NCBI GenBank assembly: GCA_963971225.1
Contig: OZ020269.1
Coordinates: 108,695,486-108,759,485, forward strand
Direction: 5' to 3'
DNA: 64,000 nt
From: Melieria omissa
Lineage: Eukaryota > Arthropoda > Insecta > Diptera > Ulidiidae
In this document: positions 38,151 to 50,521 of the stretch, piece after piece
Numbering within the stretch: position 1 is the first letter of the stretch
Layout: each line of letters begins with the position of its first letter
The notes under the pieces: model-generated
Told to the model about the DNA's origin: nothing
Database searches by the model: none
What the model saw: only the letters and a program-made list of their open reading frames with translations
Position numbers and translations under genes: made by a program

Positions 38151-38558
38151 ATTTTAAATTTCTTAGCGAACAAATAATTGCGATAGATTGAGAAAAATCA
38201 TATGATGTACAAAAATGGCATTTTAACATGGGTCATTCAATCGCAAGACTTCAATGTGCCTGGATTAGGCTCAAGTCGCTGTGGGGGCACGCGACCTTCC
38301 TGCAAGACACACTTAGGCCCCAAACGGACCCATTGTGATCGCAAAGACTTTAACTAACTTTACGAAGTTAGAATTTCATTTTAAATTTCTTAGCGAAAAA
38401 ATAATTGCAATAGATTGAGAAAAATCATTTTAACATGGGTCATTCAATCGCAAGACTTCAATCCGCCTGGATTAGGCTCAAATCGCTATGGGGGCACGCG
38501 ACCTTCCCGCAAGACACACTCCGGCCCCAAACGGACCCATTATGATTGCAAAAATTTA
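38151..38558. repeat. direct duplication of about 200 bp
   Basis: 38151-38352 and 38378-38558 are two head-to-tail copies starting ATTTTAAATTTCTTAGCGA. Both contain TTAACATGGGTCATTCAATC and the GGGGGCACGCGACCTTCC block. The first copy has about 18 extra bases near 38200. Function unknown; no frame is conserved between the copies. Confidence 0.88.
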
Positions 38559-38790
38559 GTTGTTTTAGATGCATGACAGCCTGATCGATGCTCAAGAGTT
38601 GTGCGATCGGCGTGAAACTTGACAGGAATAAGTCAGCGTTACTCGCATGAGCCCAAAGTGGGAGCGGACCGACCAACTCAGTTTTGAACATTTTTGAAAT
38701 GTGAAATGTTTCTCAGACTCTGGTGCGCAATGATTGAAATTTAGTTGAAATTGGATTGTAAAGAACAATTGAAGGCATTTTACAGTTTAG

Positions 38791-40262
38791 CCCATTGCTG
38801 CCTAAGGGGCCGTTCAAGTATTACGTAAGCACTATGGAGGGGTGGGGGGGTCTTTGTTTTGCTTATTTTGGATGACATGGGGGGTAGGGGAGTCTAGATG
38901 ATGATTACGTCATCCGTAGTTATTTACTTTTTTACACGAATGGCAACCCTCACATTGTCTATGCTTGAAAACGAAACGCATTTTCGGGGATTCCCGCAAC
39001 GTTTAGGCACTCGCTTTAGAACCGATTCAGGGAATTACCGCGCGCTGTTCACTTGTCTAAATTTCCTCTGTCAGTGTATTGTTTCGTTTGGATACTATAG
39101 CGAGTAGACGTATGTATTGTAAGCATAGCAAAGCAAGTTAATATTTGTGTTACCGTTGATTCCATTAGCCAAAGTTTAACGTTTAAATAAGATGTCGTTT
39201 CAAATAGTCAAATCCAAGTTATACCAAAAATTGTTTGAAAGTTTTAAAAAATCTCATACAAGTACGAAAGTACAAAATGTACAAAAGTGCTGATGTGCAT
39301 TATTCAAAATTTAGAGCACCATGATGTTGAATGGCTCGATGAGAACGACGTAGACATTCCAAAATCGGATGAAAGTGAGCAGACTCACAACACTGAGCAG
39401 CAATCCAAGCAATCCAATGTCATCGAAAACTTAGAATCATGGATTCGGGTTTCATGGACTGAAAACTGTTAATTTGAATTTAATATGTGTACCAAAAATT
39501 TAAAATAAGTTTGTTATGTTCGTAAGATTATAATATTTTTGTCCCTTACTCTATGTTGAGTACTGTATCAGTAAAATCTAATCTCTATCCTAAATCTATT
39601 TTCTTATTTTTAAAATTAGAATTATAACATTATAATTATAATATAAAAAAAATACATTTTTAATTGAAAAATGTTTACGTAAGCATGGGGGGAGGGAGTA
39701 AGAGCTTTGCTTACTTTTGCTGACAAGGGGGATGGGGGGGTAAATAATTGTAATAAATCTGCTTACGTAATATTCGAACGGCCCCTAATGGGTAAAATTT
39801 TACCCATGAAAACTGACTTTTAAAAAAAAATCACAGAAAAGTTCGTGGTAGAGATATCTCAAAATCATTGATAGGGATGGTTGGGGTAAAGATGGAACTA
39901 ACTTAGCCTAGTGGAGGTCACCCTAAAATTCCGCCATCTAGCTAGAGTTACCAGACTCCAAAAATTGTGCATTTTCCGGAGGTGGAAAATGTGGCGAAAC
40001 GTAGTGGCCCTAGAACCTCACGAATTTCTGAATCACCTGTAAACAATACTTCTATTGTTCACGTGTTTAGCTGATCACTTTAAAAAGTATGGAAAAAAGC
40101 TAACATTGCTGCCTAATGGGTACAAAATACCCAATTAATATCTCAGCAACGTGCAGAGATTGAAAGCTGAAATTTTGTTCTTATCATTTTGGGTCAATTT
40201 CTGGCCGTTTATGAAATTTTATCAAAATCGTATGGGCGGAACTGGTACCCGGCAGCAATGGG
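38791..40262. mobile_element. piggyBac-type MITE split by another MITE
   Basis: The left end CCCATTGCTGCC and the inverted right end CCCATTGCTGCC are identical over 12 bp. TTAA follows the right end (40263-40266) and TTAG precedes the left (38787-38790), consistent with a TTAA duplication with one change. The TTGCTGCCTAATGGGTA block is repeated internally at about 40105. A 980-bp element occupies 38806-39785. Without it the element would be about 490 bp. No coding potential. Confidence 0.75.
38806..39785. mobile_element. PIF/Harbinger-like MITE
   Basis: Termini GGGGCCGTTCAAGTATTACG and inverted GGGGCCGTTCGAATATTACG, both continuing TAAGCA, match at 24 of 26 positions. TAA flanks both sides (38803-38805 and 39786-39788). 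A 3-bp TWA duplication and GGG ends are characteristic of PIF/Harbinger elements. A 61-codon frame at 39287-39472 is acidic and resembles no transposase I know. A G-rich subterminal block occurs at both ends. Confidence 0.75.
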
Positions 40263-40266
40263 TTAA

Positions 40267-42663
40267 GGGTGTGGCTGACTGACTGAGACATCCCACTTAT
40301 TTTTCTCTAGAGACCAATTTATGCTTATCCCGTTTGTGCCAAGATTGCATTGTCGAGCGCTATCGCTCGAACAAGCCAACATGTACGAATAGGTAACATG
40401 TACACGTATGTTTGTATACAATTTTACATATGTATGTCAATATATAGTACAGCAGTTTAGTAATGCGAAAGCATTGTAATATGTAGTTGAAATGTTAGTG
40501 CTTGCAGTGGTTGTGGCAATTATCGGTGAATATTAGAGTAAGTGGTGGTTAACATTTCAGCGTAATCGAGAACAAAAAACCAAAATCGCAATCACATAAA
40601 CCCAGCGAGTCAAATAAAATACGAAATTCAAAATTAATCAAAGATGTGAGTTAAATAAATCGAGAAAATATGATTATAAAAATTACGCTTTCAGATTGGT
40701 ATGGTTTCACTTTCGGTTAGAGTTACGCTTCTATTCGAGCAGGAGCTACTGAACCGACTCGACTCTGCGCTGGTACTCAATGCAGTGCAATGCGGAGATC
40801 GACGGCTCACTTGTGCGAGTGCGAGCGCAGCACAGAGAGCAAGAGAGTGTGATAGAGCGAGAGTGGGAGCAAAACGCTTGAAGGTGCGCAAGTACTACGA
40901 AATATATAGAAAATATATAGTGAGATATGGCAAAATGTTATAAAAGCAATCAATATATTGTAAATATATATATGTTATATATATGTTTATATATATATAT
41001 ATATGTAAATGTGTATGTAAAAAAGGTAAAAATTCATTAAATCAAAAGAAAATGGATTTTGCATTGTCAAAGAATATAGTATCGGCAATTGGCAAGAATA
41101 TAGTATGTGGGGTCACGGGGCCGCGCGACTGTCGATGTATACATACCAGGAACCGAACCTCAACTACCGAGCAGACCACAATCAAGACCACTCGCCAACC
41201 AAACCCTTATCACTCTGAAAATAGGCTTTAGAAAAATAACACGCACACACACGCATACATATACATGTGCACATACACACACATATGCATATGAAATTTT
41301 TATATATTTTAAAATTGGTAAATCGATATTTTATTGAAATTTTATATATATATATATATATAGATATTATACTGTGGTTGTTGTTTTCTTTAATAAGCAG
41401 CATTGGTATTTACCTAAACTAATGCTTGAATTAGTGTTAAGTAGTTTTGTTTGTTGTAAATCGCATGTTTTTCAATCAGCCATTTCGCTTTACGTAAATG
41501 GAGGAGTGCGGATTTAGTACAGATTTTCATTTGTCATTTAAAATGTTGCAACATTTTAGATGGACTCGCTTGCGTACGATATAGTTCAGTAGTTCGATAG
41601 CAATACGTAAATTCATAATCGAGCAAAGGAAAATATCAATGTATATATTATATTTGTATGCATACTTATACAGTTGGATCAAGTCGGCTCATATATTAGA
41701 ATAATATTTCTATTGCATAGCATGAAAAATGGTCAATAAATTTCGGAATAGCTACTTGAATATCAATTACAAATCTTACCACACGCACCAGGCGTTCACA
41801 AACGCTTCTGCTGAGTGCGTTTTAATGGTAGTTGGGGCGCTAGGAGGAAACTATGCTGCAAATAGACTCATACGGATTCACTCATAATGCCACAGCCACG
41901 GTGCAGCTGGGGCTGGCCACATTGCGTGACAGACACTTGGATGCACAGATTTCAAAGAATGTATGGAGATTAATTGCAAATTCGCGTATTTATAAGTTGT
42001 ATGTAAATATTGTATGTAAATATATGTCAGCAATATAATGAATCTTACCATGAGTCTGCACAGTGGGCATTCTGGCGCACAAGATGCAGCGACACTTGCT
42101 CGCTTTGCAACTGCGGCGCCAAACAGCACACGTGCAGATCGAATTCAAATTTGTTACTTTAATGTTATTCCACGCGCTTCTGTTCTCAACAATTAACGGA
42201 CTAAGTTGCAACAACAAAATACAAGATTCTTGTATTGAAAATTCGGCACGCAAAACTCGCTCACATTATATGTAACGTTGACTTTTCTCTGGCTTTGCCA
42301 GCACCGAAACGGAACGGACTTCCCCAAAGGCTGAGGATACATTTCACAACGGACAAGCCACGTACCACGAATTGTGACAGCGAGAATATTCCGAATGTAT
42401 GCTGGAAATGTGTTTCACTTTTAGTCTTCGATAGATATTTTTTCAAGTCGGCTGCCGCGGATTATCATAAAAACCGACGTACAATTGTGACTTTGCCCTA
42501 TTCGAAAGTGTACAGCGTCAATTTTGAGTGCACAGGCTTGAATTAGAAACTGGCCCCACCAGAGACGCCTGCGGTAGCGGTAGCCAGCACAATGCTGTTC
42601 TGTCTCTTTACCATATATCAAATTACAACTGAAACGAAGAAAGTACATACAGGTGAATTATTG
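40267..42663. other. no gene assigned; promoter-like and exon-like islands
   Basis: 40780-40880 is GAGA-rich and CpG-richer and could be a promoter or 5' UTR. (AT)n runs lie at 40965-41005 and 41345-41362. On the minus strand 42048-42158 has a GC-rich-third-position frame (FEFDLHVCCLAPQ...CADSW) ending at a donor-like ATG|GTAAGA, and 41900-41960 is similar in composition. These may be exons of a transcript continuing from Psi, but no chain can be proved. Confidence 0.3.
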
Positions 42664-42665
42664 TA

Positions 42666-43965
42666 AGGACTGTATAGAAAATTATAAATACACTTTAGAA
42701 ATCATATAAAGTGGGCTATGCAATGTTGGTTGCTCAGCAATATCGGTTTTTAGATTCTAGAGGTTCAAATTGTTATTTTCGTGAAAAATTTGTTGTAGTA
42801 TATCGAAGCGCTTAAAAATTAGAGGACTTTCCGCAAAACTTCGTCAGAAAATTTTGTCCATATGGGCATCAACCAAAGGAATGTCGTATAGAAAACTAGC
42901 AAAAGAAGCAAATGTTAGCCTGTTCGCTGTGCAAAAAACATTCGCCGGTATATTACACATTGCACACTTGGGGATTTACCAGGACAAGGTCGTAAAAAGG
43001 GTGCGTCCCAACCATTGCTAGATACTAAGATATGTGCCTTATTTAAAAAAAATAAGGATAAATCCGTACGCGATTGCGCAAAAAAAGCCGAAACGAGTGC
43101 AGCAATGGTCCAACGTGCCAAGAAGAGAAACCAGTTGGGAACATATAGAAAGCAAAGGGAGCCAAAACGAAGCACTCAGCAAGGCGCGCAGGTGAAAACC
43201 AGATCCCGAAAATTGTACGACTATATTTGTAGGCAAAAATTTGATTGCATCATAATGGACGACGAAACATACGTGAAATTGGACTACAAAACGCTGCCTG
43301 GACCCCAATTCTACGCAGTTCCGAAAGGATGTGAAATTTCAAAAGCTGACAAATCAATTTTTTGCGAAAAATTTGGCAATAAGATTCATGTTTGGCAAAC
43401 AATATGCAAGTGTGAAAAAATGTCGACTCCATTCTTCACAGACAAGCCCCTGAACGCTGAAATGTACCTAAATGAGTGACTCAAGTAGAGATTGCTGCCG
43501 TTGGTGAAAAAACACACTGGCAAGACTTGGTTTTGGGCCGACTTAGCCTCTTGCCATTATGCTAAGCCAGTACTAACGTGGTATGAAGAGAAGAACATAA
43601 ATTTTGTTAAGAAAAACATGAATCCTCCAAAGTGTCCAGAGATACGCCCTATCGAAAAATTTTGGACGTTGATGAAGAGGGACCTTAAAAAAAGATCTAA
43701 GCCGGCTAACTCCGTTCAAAAATTTAAAAAATATTGGAATAGTGTTAACAAAAAATTAGATTCTAGCTGTGTCCAGAATTTAAAAAAGGACCTCGACAAA
43801 AAGATTAAACATGTGGGCTAGCCTCCCACTAAATAATTTTTTTCGTTGCTATTTACAAAAAAATACAATATGAAATGCCATTTATAAAAAAAAATAAATT
43901 CTAACTTTTGTTATGCACTAGTATGAAGCATGTTTTGGTGTATTCATAATTTTCGATACAGTCCT
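42666..43965 (+). mobile_element. Tc1/mariner-superfamily transposon, DD37E type
   Basis: TA duplications (42664-42665 and 43966-43967) flank inverted repeats AGGACTGTATAGAAAATTAT and AGGACTGTATCGAAAATTAT, which continue with ACAC-containing sequence. The 1300-bp length is normal for the group. It encloses one transposase-like reading frame on the plus strand with a few stops. Confidence 0.88.
42850..43821 (+). pseudogene. DD37E transposase, recently inactivated
   Basis: The N-terminal helix-turn-helix (SYRKLAKEANVSLFAVQ) is separated by a frame break from the main body at about 43000-43480. That body carries the first catalytic aspartate in MDDETYVKLDY. Two stops at about 43480 precede the remainder, with FWADLASCHY (second aspartate) and PIEKFW (glutamate). 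Thirty-seven residues separate the second aspartate from the glutamate, which defines the ITmD37E group first described in mosquitoes. Few lesions over about 310 codons imply recent activity. Confidence 0.82.
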
Positions 43966-43967
43966 TA

Positions 43968-45786
43968 ATATATACATAGATATTCAATTCAATCAAGTGC
44001 TCAAACGCTGTGGAACTCGCCATGTATGCAACGCACATTAATTTGTTTTATGTATTTTAATTCGAAATTGACCATTTCTTCAGGCGCACATTTTAGTCGA
44101 ATATTTTCGTAAATAATAATGTAAAAATATGACTTATCAACTATAATGTCTGCAGTGATATATATGTATATTAAAAGGTCGATAGGTACCATCTGTGTTA
44201 TCATTATATAGTAGTGGGTGTTATATCATAAAAATTACACACAAATAATCAACTTGAAGGCGAAATTTCATATTTCAAATCGGCAATGAATGAGCTTACC
44301 AAAGCGGCACTTACGACCGACTTGTCTAAGCCGTTGGCTGCTGCTGCTGCTGCAACTGCGTCCGTCCTCGTGCGACTGGTGGCTGTCCGCGGCTGCTGTT
44401 GCTCGGGCTGCGTCGATGATGTTGACGTGGGCGGAGCGGCGCGAGGCGTTAGTGCGGTTGCGTGGTGTCGAACACTTGACCAATACTTGGCAATCATCTG
44501 GGTATACGAGTATATCATGAGGGAATATTGGAAATGATTGCAATATTTTCTGGTAAGTATGAGTGCGCGCACTCATTCGAGCCGAACGTTCGTTTGGTAG
44601 TATAAAATGTTTGGTTGCAAAATGGTTTATTATCGGTTTTTGTTTATAATATGTAATAATAATTATTATTATTATTATTAGAGCGCAGATGTACAACTAT
44701 AAATGTTCATTATTAGGTGGTAATAGATATTAATATAATTGGGTGCAGCAGCTGCATCATTTCTTTTTTATAGATAAATCTATGTAAACTAATTGGCTAA
44801 CGTTCTAGATACAAAAATTCAACTCGGTTCGCAAATAGAAACGCTTGCGTGAACAATTACTCTATTATTATGGTTTTTCATATTTGAATTCTCTAGCCGC
44901 GCATAATTTGCATAAACTAGGTAAGCAAAGTCAGCCTAAAGAACGTTCGAATATAGATTTTCGTAAAAAGTACGCAAATTTCAAATGCGGAGAAAACCAG
45001 ACAAATCGTTAAGATCCCCGCACGCGTACTCATCTTTTGCCGCCTTACAATTGAACATAGTTAACACCGGGAATTGGCTTTGTAAAATTACAAACGACTG
45101 CGCATGGCTACACAACCGGCGGCGTAACACTGCGCGCAGCATTTTATTTCCGCGAGCCAATGTGTTCTTGTATTTTAGCCGAGCGCAGTGCGAATCTTGG
45201 CTCTACGTGCTTTCTTGTGTTCTTTTAGCTGTGTTTTTCATTGTTCTTTGTTTACGCATTGTTTCTTTCTGTTTCTGTTGCTGCTGTGGTTGCTCCTATG
45301 TTACGCTTACAAACTAAAACTTAATCATCGCACACGCCAACATTGATAGTTTGAGAGAGGGGAGAGAGACAATTGAGTGACCTCTGCAAAGAATGGTTTA
45401 TGGTTGGAATATTTTTGGTAACGTTAGAATATTTCATAGAAAACATAAATTCATTATATACGTAAAAGCTAAGGCATAAAAGAGTGGCACACAACGAGTG
45501 GTTAAATGAAGAAATTTCAAAGTGTCTACCAAAAGGGGGAAGAGACAGTTGCAATGAGCATTTTCACATATTAAATTAAATTCAAATCAGCACTTAGAAA
45601 ATCAATATAATGATAAATAGGTCAAACGTATACATATAAGAGAATGGTTCATTGACTTTTAATTTTAGATGGATTACTGAAGAATATTTCTTCAGTGAGA
45701 AGCATTTCAAATGTTCAAATGTAAGAATGTTCAAGCTAATCATAACAAGTCTGATTTCGAGTTTCTTCTGAATTGCAAACACTTAC
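43968..45786. other. region downstream of Psi; possible spliced 3' exon
   Basis: At about 44325-44500 the minus strand has an acceptor-like TATACCCAG, a GC-rich open stretch (MIAKYWSSVRHHATAL, then Ala/Thr/Gln-rich) and donor-like GTAAGT and GTAAGC sites. It could be a 3' UTR or alternative C-terminal exon of Psi, since Psi has a donor just after its stop. A (TTA)n run lies at 44664-44682. Confidence 0.35.
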
Positions 45787-45941
45787 CCGGTGCACGGTCC
45801 GGTGAATTGTGTGGGGAGCGCTTCGTGAGATCTTCGTTGAGGCTGCTGTCTGTGCGTCACTTAAATATCTAATGCTCCGTGTGCCACGGCTTGCCCGATC
45901 GTCTACATGGCCGCATTGGTGCCCACTCCTCCGTCGCCGTC
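45787..45941 (-). other. Psi 3' UTR segment ending in a splice donor
   Basis: After the Psi stop codon the minus strand runs 155 bp to CACCGG|GTAAGT, a full consensus donor at 45781-45786. No AATAAA is present before it. The simplest reading is an intron within the 3' UTR. Confidence 0.5.
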
Positions 45942-48900
45942 TCAGTTTTTGTCGGACTTATTGTTTTGTTTGTGCTGGTTGCCGGCATTTGGCCCGCCGG
46001 CGGCGATACCTCCACCGCCGCCAACGCCGCCCATATTGCCGGGCGGCATATTAGGCGGTTGTGGGGCACCCGGATAGCCTCCCGGCGCACCATAACCACC
46101 ATATGCCGCCTGCTGAGGATAGCCGCCCGGCGTGGCACCTCCCGCCTGTCCAGCTGCAGCAGCTGCGGCATAATATTGTGAATAGTGTGCATATTGGCTA
46201 GGAGTCATACCTTGTAAGGCTGCATTGCCAGCAACATTGCCGGCATTATTGCTGCCGCTGTTGCCGGTGCTGCTGCCACCGGCAGCTGCTGCATTGCCTT
46301 GTCCGTTTTGATTTTGCTGCAAAAGCAAAACAAAAGTTCAGTCATTCATTTATTCTTGATCCTTGCACCTTTTATGTACTAAAGTATTCAAGTTTGGCCT
46401 AGTCAGGCCAGGTATTTAAAATAAATATTTGTTTAATGTTGTAAATATGCCTAGTTATGGTTCGTAATGTGATTTTGACAAATTCCCTTCTTAAATCAAT
46501 TTTTTTTATTATTGGTTAAAAGCTCTCTATGTGCAGAGTTTGAACTCGGTTTTCCACCACTGTTCATTCTTGGTTTACATATAAATTGTAATTAAAACAT
46601 CTGTCAAAAATTTACTTCAGCATAAATGAATCGTAAACTCATAGTTTGTGCCAGTGATTTATAATTCTTTAAAAATTTCCTCATAACAATTTATGTGCAA
46701 CACTAATATACCTTCATTTGCTTTTCAATAGCTTCAGCTTCCTCGATTTTTCCTATGCTACGATAATATTCAGCCCACTGTGCACTGTAGTCTTGCGTCT
46801 GTCCTGCCGCAGCTGGGTTTTGCGGCTGCTGCTGTTGTTGTTGCATGCCGCTGCTCATTTGTTGGGTGGCAGGAACAGCTGCAAGCACATAAAACATTTA
46901 TTAAATTATTCCCATAAGTGTTAATTGTACGAACTTCTTGATGTCTACATACCTGCCGCTTGTTTCGCCTTCAGTTGCTGTTCAATCATCTCTGCCTCGC
47001 GATGCATGCCCATTGATCTACATTAATGTATATAATTAGAACCGACGTATTGCCACGACGAGCCAAGCCACACTCACTTGTAATACTCGATCCACTGTGT
47101 TGAATAATCGGCTTGTTGGCCTCCTGCTGCGGCCGCTGCTGCCGGATTTTGACCCATCGCTGCACCCCCCATCATCATCTGCTGCTGTTGCGATTGATCG
47201 CCCCAACCGCCCTGTTGCGCGTAGCCGCCCCACTGTTGCTGCTGCTGGTAAGCAGCCGCCGCCGCATTTGGATCGTTTTGCATGGCATTTTGATTGTAGC
47301 CGCCTTGCTGGCTGTGTTGTTGTTGCTGCTGCTGGTTGTTCGGCATGCCCCCGCTGATAGGCTTGCGTGAAAGGATCGGGATGTCCATATTGATTTTCTC
47401 GGCAATCATCTGGCGAGCGGCTTCCACTTGTTCGCTCGTACCTTTGCACTTGAACAACTTCTCTGTGGGCGGATTGGTGGCGTTACGATCCATCTCACAG
47501 TACGCGCCAGATTGCTGGTTAATTAGCTTTATGGTCTCACCGCCTCGTCCAATGACGATCTGGAGACAAATTCAAAGTAACATTTCTAACGTTTTCACAC
47601 AAAATGCTTGCGGTATTTACTTACGCCACACTTAGAAGCGGGCACCATGAAGCTTATCTCTTCACGCGCTGGCTGTTGTGCATGGTTGACACCGTAGCCA
47701 TAGCCATAGTTTGAATTGTTGCCATCGCCACCGCCACCACCACCGCTGTTGCTGTTTCCATTTGAGTTGCGGTTTCTTTGCTGAACATTAAAAACGAAAC
47801 AACGTCAATACAACATATCATCATCACTTTCCACAACCAACACACCATAACATTTTCGATGAGTCCGTCGATCATGCGTTTGGCGTCCTCCACCTGCTGC
47901 CGCGAGCCCTGAATAAGGCAACGTCGGTCACCGGGCTCGTCGTTTTTGCCCTGAATGAACTGCAGCTTGCAGCCGCATTCAGTTTGAATTTTCCGTATCA
48001 TGTCACCACCCTTTCCGATGACCACGCCCACGGCTATCTTCGGTACGAATACCTCGCACTGTTCACCGCCACCGCCAAAATTGTAACCACCACCGCCGTT
48101 GTTGTTGCCACCACCACCAGCGCCACCGCCACCACCAGACATGCCGCCGCCACCACCCATGTTGCGCGCCGCCTGCTGCGCTGCTAGTGCATCCTTCTGA
48201 GCAATCAAGTCCAGTACCAGCTGCTTGGCGTGTTCGATTTTCTGGGGATCACCCGAAATACGCAACGGTTTCTACAAGAAGAACACGATTAAAACAAAAC
48301 ATTGTCATGCTTTTCACTAACGGATGCTGCAAAAACTTACAATAAGTTCCTGATTTGGTCCGTCCTGTATAATGACCATCTTGGCGCCGGTCTTCTCCTG
48401 CAGCTGCTTTATGGTATCGCCGCCCTTGCCAATCACTAGGCCCACCTTGGTGCCCGGAATCATAATCTCTTGGTAGGGCGGAAAGCCCGTGGGTCCAGGC
48501 GGAGGCATGTTAATTGTCAGCATTACTTCCACTGTGCCACCACCATTGCGAGCGGCCAGTTGTTGCAGCAGTTCACGACCTTTGGTTACTGTTTCACGTG
48601 ATCCACGCAGTGTTAGCACTTGATCTGGTACAAAACAATTCAAACAATAAATATACACTTAAACAGTAAAGAATATCTAGTAGTAGCTCACCAGTATCCT
48701 GTGAAAGTTGCACTTTGCAGCCCGACTCTCCCTGTATCTGGCTGATCGTCTCGTTGCTGCCGCGCCCCACCACGGCGTTCACAATGCACTCGGGAATGCG
48801 CACCTGCTCTTCGCAGGTAGTGCCCGCTGTGGCTGCCAAGCGTGCGGCCACGGCAGTTGCCTGTGCAATAGCCTGCGACATGTTCGGTGCGCCGCCGCCA

Positions 48901-49321
48901 CCAACACTTCCGCCACCAGAGCTCATATTGGAATTGTTGTTGTGACCGTAGTCGCTACCCGGACTAGTGAAACGCTTCGAATCCGGTCCAGAATCAGAGT
49001 CGTCGTGGCTGCGCTTAAAAGCATTGCCACCACCACCACCTCCGCCACCACCACCAGTGCTACCGCCCCCACCTACACCGCCTTGCTGTATCGAATTCGG
49101 CTGAATTTTTGCGGCAATCTATGCAGACCGAAAGCAAAAATCAAACACATACATAAACTAGTTGACATCGTTGGATCAGCACGTAGGTGGCGCTCCGTGC
49201 AGTCATCGATTTTTCGCAAGATGAAACTTTACATTTCGCACTTTACCTGTTTGGCTCGCTGCAGAGCAGCCGCAAAAGCTTGCGATTGATTAAGGCTGGA
49301 CTGTGCCGAGAAATCGCCCAT
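45942..49321 (-). CDS. Psi: P-element somatic inhibitor (KH-domain splicing regulator)
   Basis: An FUBP/KSRP-family RNA-binding protein. In Drosophila it blocks splicing of the P-element third intron in soma and acts through U1 snRNP. Nine coding exons: 49247-49321, 48692-49118, 48341-48624, 47846-48271, 47625-47780, 47078-47559, 46953-47017, 46712-46878 and 45942-46316, giving 818 aa. A Gly-rich N-terminus precedes four KH domains. Their GxxG loops read GRGS (first, atypical), GKGG, GKGG and GRGG. Two C-terminal tyrosine-containing repeats, YSTQWIEYYKSMGM..EAEMIEQQLK and YSAQWAEYYRSIGK..EAEAIEKQMK, are the A/B motifs known to bind U1-70K. A Gly/Pro/Tyr/Gln-rich tail ends in NNKSDKN. Poly-Gln tracts differ from Drosophila. 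The start is the first ATG in phase. Confidence 0.95.
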
Positions 49322-50521
49322 TTCAATTATTTTTTATTTCGGTTCTTTCCACTCCGCTCAAAATCGCAATGGCTCACTGAAGAAAATTTCTGCTCGCTCG
49401 CTGCAAGCTTCACACGCACCAAATAATATACAATTTTCAACACTATCTTATTATCGATCCATTAAACGCTGCATCAGCATTAAGGAACACAAACTTGTAG
49501 ATAAAATATGTTGCCGACTCAATGGAAAAAATTTTCTACGAGATTTGCTGACACGCGTTGGAGCAAAGAAAGAGAAATTACAAATGGCGCTGAGGTAGTG
49601 GCATTCTACATGAATAAGTTAGTGTCGATATGCGCGCCGCTCCAGTCCAGTCCCAAGGGAGAGAGCGAGATGGCAACTAGTTGGCGAAAAAATGATGGCG
49701 GTATTTGCGGTGTTGCCAATAGCATACGGAATTGATGATTTGGATTGTGGACTTAATCTACATTAGGTGGTCTCAACAATTATTTGTATGATATTGTCAC
49801 AAATTGCATTAATCCTTAATTAAGATTGATCTTTTCAAAAGTCGAATTTGCAGAAGGTGTTTGCTTTTTAGAGCACTCACTGAATTCTTACTATTACCAT
49901 TTTTTTTCTGTTCTGATATAAGAAATGCTATATACATATGTAGTACTACTAAGTACATATATATAGGATATGCGAGCTGCAATGGTTTCTGGAGCAAAAT
50001 TTAAATCGTTTGTCTGTTTTCCGAAGCTTACGGTATTTAATATTCGTCTCGATCTGTCCAAAGGCATCGTGTTATCGCGCTTACAATAATTGTGCTTCAC
50101 ATTTGTTGCAGTCACTGTTGTGCTTTGCTTGCAAGAAGTTGCCAACATTGTGTCGAGACAAGAGTGTTCTGTTGGATTCCTTTTTAAAGGCAGTAAAAGG
50201 CAAGTCGCATGGATATTCTCAGTTTCAATGGTATATTAGCTTAATTAATCTACTTGGTAATGATAGTAAACTTGACGATATAAACGCAAATAGTGGAAAA
50301 TTGTAAATGACGCCGTACGAATTCGCCGGTGTTGAATTTGGCGGGCAGGTATCACTTGTCCACCGCGTAGCTGTCAAAATTTTGACACTTTGCTTTCGCT
50401 GTTTTGTTATTGTCATACATTGTCTTTCGTATCTAAGTACGAGCACGTAAGGTTGAATGACTGTTCTGTAATTTTGTGCTACCAAAAAGATTTACACGCA
50501 AAGTTCAACAAGAATCGCAAA
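49322..50521. other. Psi-TMEM14 divergent intergenic region
   Basis: This 1.2-kb region separates the divergent starts of Psi and the TMEM14-family gene and must hold both promoters. An ATTATCGATCC sequence near 49450 is close to a DRE box. No other gene is seen. Confidence 0.4.

Noticed and set aside
39287..39472. 61-codon frame inside the Harbinger-like MITE as a gene
   Set aside because: It is short and acidic with no recognisable motif. Kept only as a note within the element.
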